Part shown: positions 1 through 12,905 of the stretch, piece by piece | Layout of the letters: each line of letters starts with the position of its first letter | Numbering within the stretch: position 1 is the first letter of the stretch | Notes under the pieces: model-generated | Seen by the model: the letters and a program-made list of their open reading frames with translations, nothing else | What the model was told of the DNA's origin: nothing | Database searches by the model: none | From: Odobenus rosmarus divergens | Taxonomy: Eukaryota; Chordata; Mammalia; Carnivora; Odobenidae | Assembly (NCBI RefSeq): GCF_000321225.1 | Contig: NW_004450324.1 | Coordinates: 1,354,351 to 1,418,350 of the forward strand | Direction: 5' to 3' | DNA length: 64,000 bases | Translations under genes and position numbers: made by a program

Positions 1-739
1 TGAAAGAACTGACATTCCTTAGATTTGACCCCTCAGTAAAGAATTAGACATTGGCTGGAAAATAGAATGGAGATTGATGGAGAGAAAGGCTAACCAGGTC
101 TGATTCTTTTAATGGAACATGTTTATCGTCTTCAACTCTTGCCAAATAATAATTCACTGTTGTACAATTGTGGAACTTAACCAGTTCTATTTTTCTTTAT
201 TTTAATCAGAAAAAAAAGTCTAAAGCCATGAAGTTATTTTTGAAAACAAAAAGAACATTTATTCCATATTATTTATTGTGTATTTTTTAACCCCCCAAAA
301 TTAAATAAAGTGTGAGGTGACAGCACTTGTTAACCATCCTTTTAAATGGATTTGGCCCAAACTTGCAATTGCCCTGGGAAATATGAGCAATAACAGAACA
401 GCTGGTAACTCCCAAGCTCAGGACCAAAAGGTAAGGAGGCCAACCAATCAAGAGATTCGGTTTGCCTGGGCTACCTTAGATTTGAACAGAGAGGAGGCTC
501 TGAGCAAGAGGAAGGGGTAAACAGAAGATATGGAAGTGCTAAGCAAGGAGCTAGCAGCTGAAAGCAGGGATAAGCTGTGGTCTGAAATTGGTGCCTAGGT
601 GCCCTCCACCCGTTCTTCCACGGCTTGACTCTGCACCAGGGCACCGGCAGACTGGGGGCAGGCACAGGATCTGCCACTGCAAGCCCATCTGCCTGCCTAG
701 AGACCCAAGCTAAAGCCGACCTCTGAGCAAAGCAATGTC
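1..739. other. Intronic, unclassified
   Basis: AT-rich to 310, then ordinary composition. No exon or repeat recognised. Confidence 0.4.
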
Positions 740-753
740 TGAGCACTGACATT

Positions 754-942
754 TTTTTTTTTAAAGAGTTTATTTATTTATTTGAGAATGAGAGATAGAG
801 AGCACGAGAGGGAAGAGGGTTAGAGGGAGAAGCAGACTCCCCGCTGAGCGGGGAGCCCGACGTGGGACTCGATCCCGGGACTCCAGGATCATGACCTGAG
901 CCGAAGGCAGTCGCTTAACCAACTGAGCCACCCAGGCGCCCC
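754..942 (-). mobile_element. Carnivore tRNA-Lys SINE
   Basis: A complete reverse-oriented copy ending 'gccacccaggcgccc'. The target duplication TGAGCACTGACATT at 740-753 recurs at 943-956 with one mismatch. Confidence 0.95.
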
Positions 943-1685
943 TGAGCACTAACATTTCTTAACACTTCCCTTGTTCAACTCTTGAGTTCACTGCAATATT
1001 TATTTTGGGAGGCCAGTGATTTCAAATACACCACAGGTACCTAACACTAACAAAAGTGAGCATTACACGGTATAAGACTCAACAAAACCATGAACATAAA
1101 GTACATACACAGAAAACCACTTGACTGCCTGAATGCTCCTTAGAAATAACTGCTGGTTAAGAACCACCACTAGTACATCTATTTTTGTTCTCTTCCCCAG
1201 TCCCTTTACAATCCTGCAGGCAGCCATTTAAGTGCGGGTGGAAGGGGGAGGAAAACAAGACGGTGTGTATGAGCTCCGTGATACAGGATAAATGTGCTCA
1301 GCAGGAAAAACCACACCAAGAGCGGGCCTTGGGTGTCTGCACACTGAGTTCTGCCCTCTGCAGCTCCCACCCACACTTAATGGGGCGCCCTTCAGTCACC
1401 TGGAATTTAAAGGCCATGAAATGTGGTAACTGACAGTGGGCAGGCAGTGCCTCTCAATCACCAGGGAAGATTCTTCCTCCACCACCCTCGCTCACCCTTA
1501 GGAAGAGACAGAGTAGCCAATTTTATTGTGAAAACACCCCTGGCTGATGACCAGACCAGCATGGGTTTAACAATCAGGTGAGGTGAACAACTGTTCCAGT
1601 TTTTCCTGGACTGAGGCGTTTCCTGGGACAGCCCCAGATAAACAGAAACCAGCTGATCACTCGACAGTGGCACGGTGGGAGTACA

Positions 1686-1775
1686 GAACAGCCAGGCTCT
1701 GCCAGGACCGAGGTGGGTGGCACAAGACAAGTCACTTTATCTCTATAGGCTTCAGAATCCTAAAATATAAAATGG
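1686..1775 (+). repeat. MIR fragment
   Basis: 'acaagtcactttatctctat' to 'aaaatataaaatggga' resembles the MIR core. Confidence 0.45.
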
Positions 1776-1925
1776 GAGGGGAAGATTCTTAGCTCTGCCA
1801 GTATTTCTCAAAGTGTGGTTTTTAGAACATCTGTGCCCTAAAACAGCATCTGGAGGTGGTGTTCGAAAAGGCTGGGGGGAAGGGCCAGTGGTAGGAGGAG
1901 TGTGCCCTGGTGAGGAAGGGTATTA

Positions 1926-2115
1926 TTTTTTTAAGATTTTATTTATTTATTTGTCAGAGAGAGAGAGAGCACAAGCAGGGGGAGTGGCAGAGGGAGAGGG
2001 AGCAGCAGTCTCCCCACTGTTCAGGGAGCCCGATGCGGGACTTGATCCCAGGACCCTGAGATCACAACCTGAGCCAAAGGCAGACCCTTAACTGACTGAG
2101 CCACCCAGGCGTCTC
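1926..2115 (-). mobile_element. Carnivore tRNA-Lys SINE (left of an adjacent pair)
   Basis: A reverse-oriented copy with an AGAG-rich body. Its head ('gccacccaggcgtctc') is followed almost at once by the tail of the next SINE. I see no clear duplication. Confidence 0.92.
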
Positions 2116-2130
2116 GGTGTTTGTTTGTTT

Positions 2131-2321
2131 GAAGATTTTATGTATTTATTTTAGAGAGTGAGCACAAGGAGGGTGAGGAGCAGAGGAAGAGGGAGAGAAT
2201 CTTCAGCAGACTCTGCACTGAGTGCAGAGCCCAACATGGGGCTTGATCCACAACCCTGAAATCATGACCTGAGCTGAAACCGAGAGCGGGACACTTAACC
2301 AACTGAGCCACCCAGGCACCC
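2131..2321 (-). mobile_element. Carnivore tRNA-Lys SINE (right of an adjacent pair)
   Basis: A more diverged reverse-oriented copy ending 'gccacccaggcaccc', preceded by a (TTTG)n stretch at 2119-2131. Confidence 0.9.
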
Positions 2322-3499
2322 TGTGGAGGGGTGTTTTTACACTCTACCATTCTGTTTAGAATTAGCTTCACATGGTACTAATAAAAAGCAGACCAACTTT
2401 TACTCAATGTTGTTCTTTTTTAAACCTAAAGGTAATGCACCTGCTTACTGCATGCACCCTATCTCCCACCACCATCTCCCACTTTGGTATATCACCTGTG
2501 TCGGACACACAACAGACTCATATATTTTTAAGTGAAGGAGTTTTCAACTTCCTTTGATGCTATTAAATTACTACTGAATTAAAATAGAAGCAGTTTTTGG
2601 TAATTTTGTCATTCTACAGCACTGTGGTTTCATCTCTGCCTTACAACCTCATTTAAGAGACAACCCAAAACATAAGTCATATTTAATCATCCTAAGATAT
2701 CTTCTATCAATGCCTACAAAAACTAACCAGACTTGTTAAATTATTTACACAGCAAACCACTTACAAATGATTTCTAAGCTGTTCAGAGCCAGAAATGTGC
2801 CTATAGTAGAAAGCAGCGGCAGCTGCCTTCTACACTAATTTGGTCAGGCAAGGTTAGCCATATTCACACCAATGCAAGTTCAAATTTGGGGTGCTTTGTT
2901 TCTCTTAAAGAAAAAAGATATGTATGTTATTTTCAGCCAATTTTGAATGTTTGCATTTTCATAAATATGATCCCAGGGATGCTAGACTGAATTTTTTTCT
3001 TAATAAGGATCAAAGACAATCCACGAGGCTTACAATTCTGGAAGAAATTGATAAATATCATCCTCAAGGCTTTCCTTTTTCTGGGAGGCTCTTATTAGAA
3101 AAAAATATTTCTGAGCCATCTAAATATACAATCTCAGCAAAGTGCATTACATGAGTGTGAGGTAGACAAGACCCAATTCTTCACTAACCTGCAAAGGGTT
3201 GTTTTCGGCCAACTACAATTGGAAGATTCAGAATCTTCCTTGGGGGGGAGGAAAGAAAGAGGGAAAGTGAGAAAGGAGAAGATACTAGGTAAAGTAAAAC
3301 CCAAACCCAACCAGTTTAGAATGGGGTCTATTGTACATGTTCATGACACAAAGGTAATGCCAATAAAGGTTTTCAGAAATCTAACGATAAAGGCTCATTT
3401 CTGGAAATCAGGGCTCCAACAATCACTCAGAAAGCGATTTGGTGGGGCAGCCACGTGTGTGCACCTTGAAAATACCTGAAGAACTAGGAGAAACTACTT
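2322..3499. other. Intronic, unclassified
   Basis: Nothing recognised. Short open frames at 2924-3154 and 3219-3479 show no family resemblance. Confidence 0.4.
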
Positions 3500-3655
3500 C
3501 CATAAACTAGGCATTGCTCTAAACACAATGAATGCATTACCTCATTTAATCCTTCCAACAACCCTCTGAGTTAGAAACTGAACACGGAGAGACTCAGTAA
3601 TTTGCTCCTAGATCTGCAGCTGTAGGTGGCATGGCCAGAATTCAGCCCAGGTCCT
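3500..3655 (-). repeat. MIR
   Basis: 'aggcattgctctaaacacaa', 'acctcatttaatccttccaa', and 'gccagaattcagcccaggtc' follow the antisense MIR order. Confidence 0.75.
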
Positions 3656-4344
3656 TAAATCAATAAAAATGGCTAATTTGATATTTGCCATTGCCAGTAA
3701 CTGAATACCCAATCAATTTTCCCTTGAGTCTATGTGCAGTAAAAAAAGACTGTTGGGGCCAGATGGGGCAGTGAGAGAGAGAGATTGGGATACTTGCATA
3801 AGACGTCCCTCCACTGAAAGGCAGCTTCCTGAGAAAACTTCAGCCAGAGAAAGACCATCACTCCTGGGTCCTCCCCAAAGGCACAGCCCCCTGAGAAAGC
3901 TTCAGGCTCCAAGTGGTACAAAGCTGCCCATCACTCGTCCAAAACGCCACCATCCGCAATAGTTTTCTGCCACCAAATACAAGCAAATCTCTGGCCTAAA
4001 ACCACATCAATATTAACAGTTGAGAAGAAAAGGCTAAGAAGCATTCTCCTCCCTACATAGGCATAGTGCTGAAGGGATTAGGGCTTCGATGCCTGCCTAA
4101 AGCCCTAAATATTTACTCTTCAACAGAACAAGTAAATCCTCCAGTTTCAGGATCAAATATATAAACAGGTCCTTCTGTCCCCACAAACTGCACCCTCTCT
4201 CCGCCCCTCAACCTCCACCCTGCCACACACACCTAACACATTAAATCACATTACAGAACATTACTTCTCAAGCAGTAAATACTGTACTATGGTATCAATT
4301 ATTTTTTATACAATGTGTATTTTTAAGAACCAGTTTTTACCGAG

Positions 4345-4535
4345 ACCCCTTTAAACAGATTTTCACAGATAGTCTTCCAATATCACAAAGTAGGCGTATT
4401 CCCCATTTTACAAGTGAAGATACCAAATTTCAGAGAATATGCTGCCCACTACCATATAGCTGATGAAGGGCAGTGTTTGTTTGGATTTTAACCCAAGTTC
4501 CATAATCTCTGTGATACCTGATCCATTTTTCTTTT
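4345..4535 (-). repeat. MIR
   Basis: 'ccccattttacaagtgaaga' with a downstream 'taacccaagttccataatct' marks an antisense MIR. Confidence 0.6.
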
Positions 4536-5513
4536 AATTCTCATAATTAAGTACATTTGTAATTAATTGCAATAGATGTATAAAACAGTAACAATTTGAA
4601 TGTACTGTCATCCTTGAGTCTACCCACATACTCCAAGATACACACACCCACTGGCTTAAAGCCCTTATAGTCTCTTAATCCCCATAATGCCTAAGCATGG
4701 ATTGCTTGGTTCTCAATTTCCCTTCACTCAAGCTATTGTGTCCAAAACTGCCACTCTGCTTAAACCACCAAGTCACTTTATTCTGCTTTGAAATGGCGAT
4801 CTATGAAGACAAGATCTACAGAGCCACTTAGCTGGCAGCTTTTACTCTCATACTTGCCAAAGTGTCCCTAGACAAGACTTTGGATGGTTTTCTCTACCCC
4901 CACCCCAACTCTTACCTACTACTCCTCTGCTCTCAAGAGGGGCTTGTGGTTTTAAAGGAAGAAAGGAAGGGGAGGAGGTAGGGAGAAAGAAGACAAAGGG
5001 GAGGGAGGAAGTGGGGGTGGGGGGCAGAATCCCAATCAGAGCATCAGGACAGCAACAACAGCTTTGTAACCTGAAAACCTCAAAGTTAAGATGTGACATT
5101 TATGTAGACGCTGGCAAGTCACAAACAAATGTTATTCTTAGGCCACTGTGTGAACAAGCTTACCTAGTAAAGGAACGCATCTTTCCTGTAATGAAAAACC
5201 ATTTGTGTATCTCCAACCCCACCCCTGCCAAAACAACCCCCACAAACCAATTCTGAGGTAATAAAAGCAAAAGTAGGAATGAGGAGCAGGAGTGGTTCAA
5301 GAGAAGTCCATTTGGAAGGCTAGTAGTGAGAAAAAGAAAGTTCTCCTTAACCAAAAAAAAAACCTGCCCAAAATATTCTCATAGATGAATTATAGGAAGC
5401 AGTGTTTCGTACAATGACCAAACACTAGCATAAATTTTGAAAACTACTTTTCAATAATATGTACCTGCAATAGTATGCAGCATTTGAGTAAAATCATGTT
5501 CAGATTTTCAAGT
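4536..5513. other. Intronic, with a GA-rich patch
   Basis: Purine-rich at about 4955-5030 (GGAGG and GAAGG repeats). Otherwise nothing recognised. Confidence 0.4.
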
Positions 5514-5534
5514 ATTTAAATTATTTGCCTATAA

Positions 5535-5724
5535 GGGGCGCCTGGGTGGCTCAGTCGTTAAGCATCTGCCTTCAGCTCAGCTCATGATCCCAGAGTCCTG
5601 GGATAGAGCCCCACATCGGGCTCCCTGCTCCGCGGGAAGCCTGCTTCTCCCTCTCCCACTCCCCCTGCTTGTGTTCCCTCTCTCGCTGTGTCTCTCTCTC
5701 TGTCAAATAAAATTAAGAAAAAAA
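5535..5724 (+). mobile_element. Carnivore tRNA-Lys SINE
   Basis: A forward full-length copy. A 21-bp target duplication lies at 5514-5534 and 5725-5745, differing at two positions. Confidence 0.95.
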
Positions 5725-6329
5725 ATTTAAATTATTTCCTTATAAAACAGATGTCAATTTAAACTGAAGGAGAAGAGGGTCAGATCTGATCTTCTTTCCC
5801 AGAAAACCTTCCATTGGATCTATCTGTGGCCTAGGCCACTTGCCTTACCAGAATTTTATCCTATCATCCTGGTTTGCTTTAAATGGACTGTGAATTCACT
5901 AGGATGCCTTTACTTTAATCCTAGAGCTGGATCCTCTGAAACTGTGCAGTGCGCTTTTCTAAAGACACTGTATTCTCTTCTGTACCTACCAATTTACTAT
6001 TATGGTCATATTAACACATGGACTGAAGGCAGCTGTTTGGTCGAAATACCTTCCCAAAAGGCCCGGGGTAGGTAAGTGCTCTCTGGACTTGAACCTTCCT
6101 TCCATCAGACCTCACCTCCCCCCAAACCATGCCAGGTGATCCTGGAGAGAAGGGATCTCCTAGTCCACAAGGGGCTTGTGCATTTTAAAAGAACATAAAC
6201 AAAATAGTGCCTGATGAAACTGAGATCAACAGGACTGGGTTGCTTGTTCCTAGCTAGAAAATTGTCGAGCCTAGAAAATGAAACCAGTTATTTTTATTAA
6301 GTGACTTTTTTAAGTCAGTGAATCTTTAT

Positions 6330-7160
6330 TTTTCTGTTCTTTTTAGTTGTGGTAAAATAAATACACATAACCTAAAATTTACCACCTTAACCATTTTTAA
6401 GTGTAGTTTGCATTAAGTATATTCACGTGGAGCAACCATCACCACCAATCTAATCCATCTCCAGAACTCTTTTCATCTTACAAAAATGAAACTCTATACC
6501 CAGGAGACAATAACTTAGGATTGCTGCCTCTCTTCAGCCCCTGGCAACCATTCCACTTTCCGTCTCTATGAATCTGACTATCCCAGGTACCTCATATGAG
6601 TGTGATCATACAGTGTTTGTCGTTTCATGACTGGCTTCCTCAACTGAGCATAATGTCCTCAAGGTTCATCCATGCTTTAGCATGTGTCAGAATTCCTCCC
6701 TTTTTAAAGCTGAATGATATTGTATTGAATGTACATACCACGTTTTGTTTATCTATTCATCTGTCGATGGACACCAGGGTTGCTTCCACTTTTTGCCTAT
6801 TGTGAATAATGTTGCTAAGAACATAAGTGTGCAAATATCTCTTTGAGACTCTGCTTTCAATTCTTTCGGGTATATACCAGAAGTGGAATTGCTGATCATA
6901 TGATAATTCTATTTTTAATTTTTGGAAGATATTCCTTACTCTTTTCTACAGTGGCTGTACACTTTATATTCCCACCACCAATGCACAGGGTTCCAATTTC
7001 TCCACATCCTCACCAACACTCGTTTGTTTCTGCCTGCCTTCCTCTTTCTTTCTTTTCCTTCTTTCTCTTCTTTCTTTCAATAGCAGCCATCCAAATGAGT
7101 GTGAGGTGGTACCTCACTGCAGTTTTCATTTGTATTTCCCTAATTATTAGTGTCTAATAA
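6330..7160 (-). mobile_element. Older L1 (L1MA/MB-like) 3' portion
   Basis: The plus strand shows the reverse complement of an L1 3' UTR ('aaatttaccaccttaaccat') followed by the ORF2 tail. Familiar antisense markers include 'ttcatccatgctttagcatg' and 'gtgaggtggtacctcactg'. Decayed, no target duplication recognised. Confidence 0.8.
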
Positions 7161-7245
7161 GTCACTTTTAACCAAACACTCAGAGAAACAATACAAGAGT
7201 TCAGGCTCTATCTCAGTTTTCCTTCATAAAAATCCATTCATTCTT

Positions 7246-7550
7246 TTTTTAAATTTTATTATGTTACGTTAATCACCATACATTACATCATTAGCTTTTG
7301 ATGTAGTGTTCCATGATTCATTGTTTGCATATAACACCCAGTGCTCCACGCAGTACGTGCCCTCCCCAATACCCATCACCAGGCTGACCCATCCCCCCAC
7401 CCCCTCCCCTCTAGAACCCTCAGTTTGTTTCTCAGAGTCCATAGTCTCTCATGGTTCATCTCCCCCTCCAATATCCCCCCCTTCACTTTTCCCTTCCTGC
7501 TATCTTCTTCTTTTTTTTTTTTAACATATAATGTATTATTTGCTTAAAAC
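7246..7550 (-). mobile_element. 5'-truncated carnivore L1, 3' end
   Basis: The reverse complement of the same 3' terminus seen at 39457-39613 ('taatcaccatacattacatc', 'aacacccagtgctccac'). The perfect duplication CCATTCATTCTT is at 7234-7245 and 7551-7562. Confidence 0.93.
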
Positions 7551-7954
7551 CCATTCATTCTTAATCCCTCAAACCTCCTCCCAGCCCTTTCTGCCTCATC
7601 CTCCATAATAAAGTCAGGATATTATACTATTTCATCCTCTCGCCTGCATCCCTTCCACTGTGCAGAACGTGAGAAGCTTTCTGCCTGATGATGACGACTC
7701 AGGTTGTGGGGGAGAGGCTGAAACCAGAAAGAAACAAAAAGTGTAAACACAGGACCCAAGAAACAGACAAAAACAAGACCATTCTGCATTTAAAAAAAAA
7801 ATTCAAAGGCTACCACTTTCCTACCAAAAAAGTTGGAAGGCTCATCCCAATAGGAAACCATACATGAATTCACAGAAAGCAAAATACAAATGATTAGTAA
7901 ATATTTGAAATAAGTTCATCATTAATAACAAAACATACAACAGTAACTTTTTTC

Positions 7955-8247
7955 AACTTGCAAAGCAAAAATATCTTCAAATAATAATTTGTATGCTGAT
8001 AAGGAAGTACAAATGGATATAATCTTTCTGGACACTAATTTGGCAATTTGTCTATTAAGAACACTAAAATATTTACCATTTGAGGCTCAGAAATGCCACT
8101 TCTAGGAAACATTCCTTAGGAAGTCACCAGGAGTTGAGAGATTTATATACACAAACTGGAAACAGCCTAAACGTCCAACAACAATATGGAGACTGGTTAA
8201 AGGAATTATGGTAGATCTACATCATCTCATGATATTTGCTTTAAAAC
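7955..8247 (+). mobile_element. Old L1M fragment (ORF2 end / 3' UTR)
   Basis: Degraded matches to the L1 stretch 'agaaatgccacttctagga', then 'aaactggaaacagcctaaa', then 'ggttaaaggaattatggta'. A SINE lies immediately to its right. Confidence 0.55.
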
Positions 8248-8256
8248 AGATCACCA

Positions 8257-8489
8257 GGGGCGCCTGGGTGGCTCAGTCAGTTAAGCATCTGCCTTCAGCT
8301 CAGATCATGATCCCGGAGTCCCGGGATCGAGTCCCGGGATGGAGACCCGCATGGGCTCCCTTGCTGAGCGGGGAGCTTGCTTCTCCCTCTCCCTGTGCTC
8401 CTACCCCACTCATGCTCTCTCTCTCTCACTCTCTCTCAAATAAATAAATAAAATCTTAAAAAAAAATAAAAATTAAAACAAAATAAAAT
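8257..8489 (+). mobile_element. Carnivore tRNA-Lys SINE with duplicated body segment
   Basis: A forward copy in which 'gtcccgggatcgagtcccgg' shows a short internal duplication around 8318-8340. It has a long A-rich tail. The target duplication AGATCACCA is at 8248-8256 and 8490-8498. Confidence 0.94.
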
Positions 8490-8544
8490 AGATCACCAAA
8501 ATTACTAGGAGATCAAGAAACCTGTTTCCAAATGCCTACCTTGC

Positions 8545-8725
8545 TATTTTAAGCCCTGTGAAGCTAGGTACAACTCCTAAATTCTCAATCCTTAGTGTCA
8601 TCTGTAAAATATTGGGAAAATTAATGTCTTACCTCACAGGGCTTAGGAGAGATTTAAATGAAGTCAATGATGTAAAGTGACAAACTCATATTAGGAAACA
8701 TATTAGTTGCTATTATTACTTTCAA
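8545..8725 (+). repeat. MIR
   Basis: 'agtgtcatctgtaaaatatt' and 'cttacctcacagggcttagg' then 'agatttaaatgaagtcaatg'. Confidence 0.55.
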
Positions 8726-10130
8726 AATTAAAATTAAAAAGTTATTCATTAAAAACTGCAGTTATTCACAATTGTCAAACAGAAGGGAAGAAAATGGTGA
8801 GCACCAAGTCCTAGGCTTCAGCCTGTGTACCTGGCGCTCAATTGTCCAGGGCAGTACTAATGAGCCACCCCAAAAAGACTTTGTGAGAATCACCATTTTG
8901 TGTTCAATCAAACCAAAGCATAGGTGTATGAAGTCAATGAAGATCATGAGAGCAAGTAAGAGTGACAACAAGAGTTTGTAAAATCGGGTTGTTGTCTTTT
9001 AAGGGGGGAAGGGCAAAAACCAAAGGATAAAATCTTAGGAATAAAGGTTCTCAGGGCATCGCTAGTGTAGAAGGATCCTTGTGCTACAAGAAGCAATTTT
9101 GCTTATTTTTATAAAAAAAAAATTCCCTAGAAACATTAAGTGACACAACTAGTTACTGGCAAACAAAATCTGGAACCCCAATATCCTGACTCAAAAGTGT
9201 CTAAGAAATGAGCTGATCAAATGAAGATGGGAGGGAGGGAAAAAAACCATAAAATTTTGAGAGTCATGACTTTGTAAGAAATAGATGACCAAAGGCTTTA
9301 GAAAATCTAATTTGGTCTGGTGGTAGAAGAAGGAATTTAAGCACATGTAATCAACATTTACAATCTTCTATGTGCCAAATGGGCCCAGATTCTCAAGCTC
9401 ACCCACAAAGTGTGAACAGGTAAGTGAAACAAGTGAAGAGAGCCTGAGGACAGTGCAGTGATCTCTTATAAGCCATGGGACAGGTTTGCTGATAGAAGAA
9501 ATTCACCTTAAACCCCGGTTCCTTTCCACTGACACCTACCTTTCTCCATCACTGAAGAGAAACCACTTACAAACCAGAATCCAACCAAAAAAATCTAACC
9601 CCATCCATGAAAAATTCAGGTATTTTCAAAAGTCGTAAGTGAACTCAAAGTGCTAGTGTCATTAATCCCTGATGACATGAAATCATTTGTGATAAAGTTA
9701 ATCTCACCTGCCTCCCTCACCATTCTAAGGCACTATCCATTAAGAGTAACGTGATGCCTTTTATCCATAAATCAATCTACTACAAATAGCTAAACTATCA
9801 CACCCTGTAAATGCCAAACCATTTATTTTGCAAGATGAGAAAGGTATACTAAAGCTCTGAAAAGAATACCATCCCTTTGATTTTAGGTTGTTTTCCAACA
9901 AAGCATCCATTGTAATCCAATTTTCCTTTCCCAGTCAGAAACTGTAGGAGTAACCTATTGGGTCTGACCCCAACTCTTGCTTCTAACACCAGTCTGGCAA
10001 AGCAGATATCCATAGTTTTAAACTGAATCACACCATATTGAAAGTGAAATAGGTACATTTATAGAGGTAAATATTCAAGACTGATTGCATGACAAAAACT
10101 GTAATCATATGCAAATTGTCATCAAGTACT
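8726..10130. other. Intronic, unclassified 1.4 kb
   Basis: No repeat or exon recognised. Single-copy-looking sequence between a MIR and an LTR. Confidence 0.4.
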
Positions 10131-10499
10131 GTCTTGGTCCATTCAGACTGTTATGACAAAATATTATGGTCTATGCGGCTTAAAAACAACAGAAATTTAT
10201 TTGTCGTAGTTCTGGAGACTGAAGTCCAAGATCAAGGCGCCAGCTGATGTGGTGTCTGGTGAGAATAACCTTCCAGGTTCACAGACAGCCACGTTTTTAT
10301 TGTGCCCTCACGTGGCTGGTGGAAGAGGCAGGGAGCTCTCTGAGGCCTTTTTCACAAGGGCACTAATCCTATTCACAAAGGCTCCACCCTCCTGGCCTAA
10401 TTACCCCCTCCCCCAAAGTCCCCACCTCCTAAAAGCAACACCTTGGTGTTTAGGATTGCAACTTATGAATTTTGAGGGGACAGAAACATTCAGTCGCAA
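10131..10499 (-). mobile_element. MaLR LTR (MST/MLT1A-like, ERVL-derived), solo
   Basis: A reverse copy of an LTR whose sense strand begins 'TGCGACTGAATGTTTCTGTC' and ends near 'CATAACAGTCTGAATGGACC'. Internal marks include 'aacagaaatttatttgtcg' and 'agggagctctctgaggcc'. I see no internal proviral sequence. Confidence 0.8.
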
Positions 10500-11269
10500 A
10501 TTTTCAAAATATATTGGATGACATCAGTCTCTTCATTACAAGGTACCTCACAGGAATATCCTTCAGAAATCAAACTCACTTGACACTGCTTTTTCGTGGC
10601 AGACATTCACTCATACCTCTTCTCTCCCCTCTAACCATCAGGAATATGTTCTCATTCATTTTCCCTCCCTTCCTTCCCCTCCCCCAAGGCTGCTATCAAG
10701 GCAAAGATACTAAGTAAATCCATAAGAAAAAGCCCACTGGACAGACATTCCCTCGGACACTACTGAGACACTACTGTTGAAGGTCTGAGGGCAGCAGGTC
10801 ATTTGACTGAATGAGCAAGCAAAACTGGTGTCAGCCTCCTGAAAAATGACACTTCTCACATAGCTTGACACTTTGAGAGCCAACCTGACAGTAATGAGTT
10901 TCTCATTTCATAACCAGTCATCATAAGAGGGGCCAGGCTGATTCTAGGGTCCACCTGTCTGAGGAAAGAGAGCAACTGCTTTCTCTGCAGCATCGTCTTT
11001 GTTGATTATTCCGAAATATTGTAGCTTTTTGGAGCACAACTGATAATAGTCCAAATGATTCTTCTGATTCAAATCATAGTTGAAAAATACAAGAAACAAA
11101 ACCACTGGCTAAAATACTTGTATGAAAAAATCTCTTTATTCTTAGATGACTTATTTCTACCTGCAAAAAATGACATTTAGCCTGCTCAAAGTTTCGTGAG
11201 ATAATAATTAGCAAGCTTGAAATATATAGACTACCTATAGGAATCGTATAATTGAGGGGGGATGAAAGC

Positions 11270-11400
11270 AATCTTAGATTACAAACGCCATCTGCTTCAC
11301 TGGATAGATGAGAAAATAAGGCAGAGAGAAATTAGGCAGCTGCCCCAGTTTGAGGTAAGTTTGAGTAGAATTTGAATGTTCTGACTCCTAATCGATACTT
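11270..11400 (-). repeat. MIR
   Basis: 'atagatgagaaaataaggca' through 'atttgaatgttctgactcct' is a decayed antisense MIR. Confidence 0.5.
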
Positions 11401-11535
11401 CCTGCATCTCTCTCCTAAACCCACATGTAAGAAAATGTATTACCTGTTACAACAATAACTCAAGGAATTTTTATTCCCAAAAAGAAATTCAGCAGAACTT
11501 TAATCCCACATTTATGAATACTATAGCAACACATT

Positions 11536-11727
11536 TTTTAAAAGATTTTATTTGAGAGAGAGAGAAAGCACAGGAGCGGGGGGGAGGGGCAAAGGGAGAG
11601 GGAGAGGGAGAAGCAGACTCCCTGCTGAGCACAGATGGAGCGCCACTCAGGGCTTAAATCCCAGGACCCTGAGATCATGACCTGAGATGAAGTCAGATGC
11701 TTAACCCACTGAGCCACCCAGGCACCC
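11536..11727 (-). mobile_element. Carnivore tRNA-Lys SINE
   Basis: A reverse copy. The duplication CTATAGCAACACATT at 11521-11535 recurs at 11728-11742 with one mismatch. Confidence 0.95.
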
Positions 11728-11859
11728 CTATAGCAATACATTCTAAAAAGTGAATTTGGAAAAAGCCATTTATTATAATTCCATAGAATGGCTTATTAAG
11801 CCTTAAGTATTAAATAAAAATCATCAAATAGATGATAATGCTACATTATTAAATAATAT

Positions 11860-11985
11860 TTTGATCACGATGAGCACTGAGTAATGCACAGAATTGCTGA
11901 ATCACGATATTGTACACCTGAAACTAATAAAACACTATGTTAACTATACTGAAATTGAAATTCTTTAAAAATGTAAAATAAGTAA
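11860..11985 (+). mobile_element. Carnivore L1 3' end fragment
   Basis: 'gatgagcactgagtaatgca' through 'acctgaaactaataaaacac' resembles the carnivore L1 3' UTR in the sense direction. It is short and diverged. Confidence 0.55.
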
Positions 11986-12421
11986 TATTTTGTTCCTTGT
12001 CATCAAGCTAACTACATAATGGGATACCTTAAAATTTTCATTCTAGGAGAAATCATGAAGGTTTTGTTTTGTTTTTAACAAGAGATATTTTACTTTGTCA
12101 ATCAAGTAATATCTATAGTGGCCCTTCCTGTTCTACCCAGAGTTAAGTACAGTGTAAAGGCTATGCTAAAAACCACCAAGCTTAGGGCTATTCAGAGACT
12201 CAGCCAAAAATCACTGAATTTAGGCTGCTCCATTTTTAACCAACCATGCTGGACATCCATATTGTTGCCCATATGGTATATAACACAGCATCATTCTGGC
12301 CACCAGTGCCTCCACTGTCAACACCCCAACAGTGGAGTGCAAACAAAAAATAAACCTGTTCAACCGAGCAGAGCTCAATCCAGTCCATTCTTTAGTGTTT
12401 CTCTTTAAAAGAGAAAAACGT

Positions 12422-12612
12422 GGGCGCCTGGGTGGCTCAGTTGGTTGGGTGACTGCCTTCAGCTCAGGTCATGATCCTGGAGTCCCGGGATTGAGTCCCG
12501 CATCGGGCTCCCTGCTCGGCGGGGAGTCTGCTTCTCCCTCTGACCCTCTTCCCTCTCGTGCTCTCTGTCTCTCATTCTCTCTCTCTCAAATAAATAAATA
12601 AAATCTTAAAAA
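12422..12612 (+). mobile_element. Carnivore tRNA-Lys SINE
   Basis: A forward copy with tail (AAAT)n then A-run. An imperfect duplication around 'agaaaaacgt' lies on the two sides. Confidence 0.93.
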
Positions 12613-12798
12613 AAAAAAGAAAACGTAAGACTAAGGAGAAGGTATTCGAATTCACAATTTGGGCCTCAACAAGGGCATTACAGAACCCATTTAACGGAAA
12701 TAAAGATCTTGGATAACGAGATATTTCATAGATATGTTCTCAACTTTGAAATAAGTGACAACAGAAGCATAAAAAGGATAGAACCCTCGAAAATAAAA

Positions 12799-12905
12799 TA
12801 ATTTTTTAAGTATTTAAGTAATCTCTACACCCAAAGTGGGGCTCAAACTCACGACCCCAAGATCAAGAGTTGCATGCTCCTCCAACTGAACCAGCCAGGC
12901 ACCCC
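12799..12905 (-). mobile_element. Older short carnivore SINE (tRNA part only)
   Basis: About 107 bp ending 'ccagccaggcacccc', with 'caaactcacgaccccaagat' in the middle. It lacks the CT-rich body of the younger copies and is strongly diverged. Confidence 0.8.

Noticed and set aside
1797..1850. MER5-like DNA transposon fragment ('tttctcaaagtgtggttttt')
   Set aside because: Only about 20 bp match well; too short to call.
6843..7157. 104-codon open frame on the plus strand
   Set aside because: It is the antisense of an old L1 3' portion.
10249..10521. 90-codon open frame
   Set aside because: It lies in a reverse-oriented MaLR LTR; no retroviral protein-coding sequence is present there.
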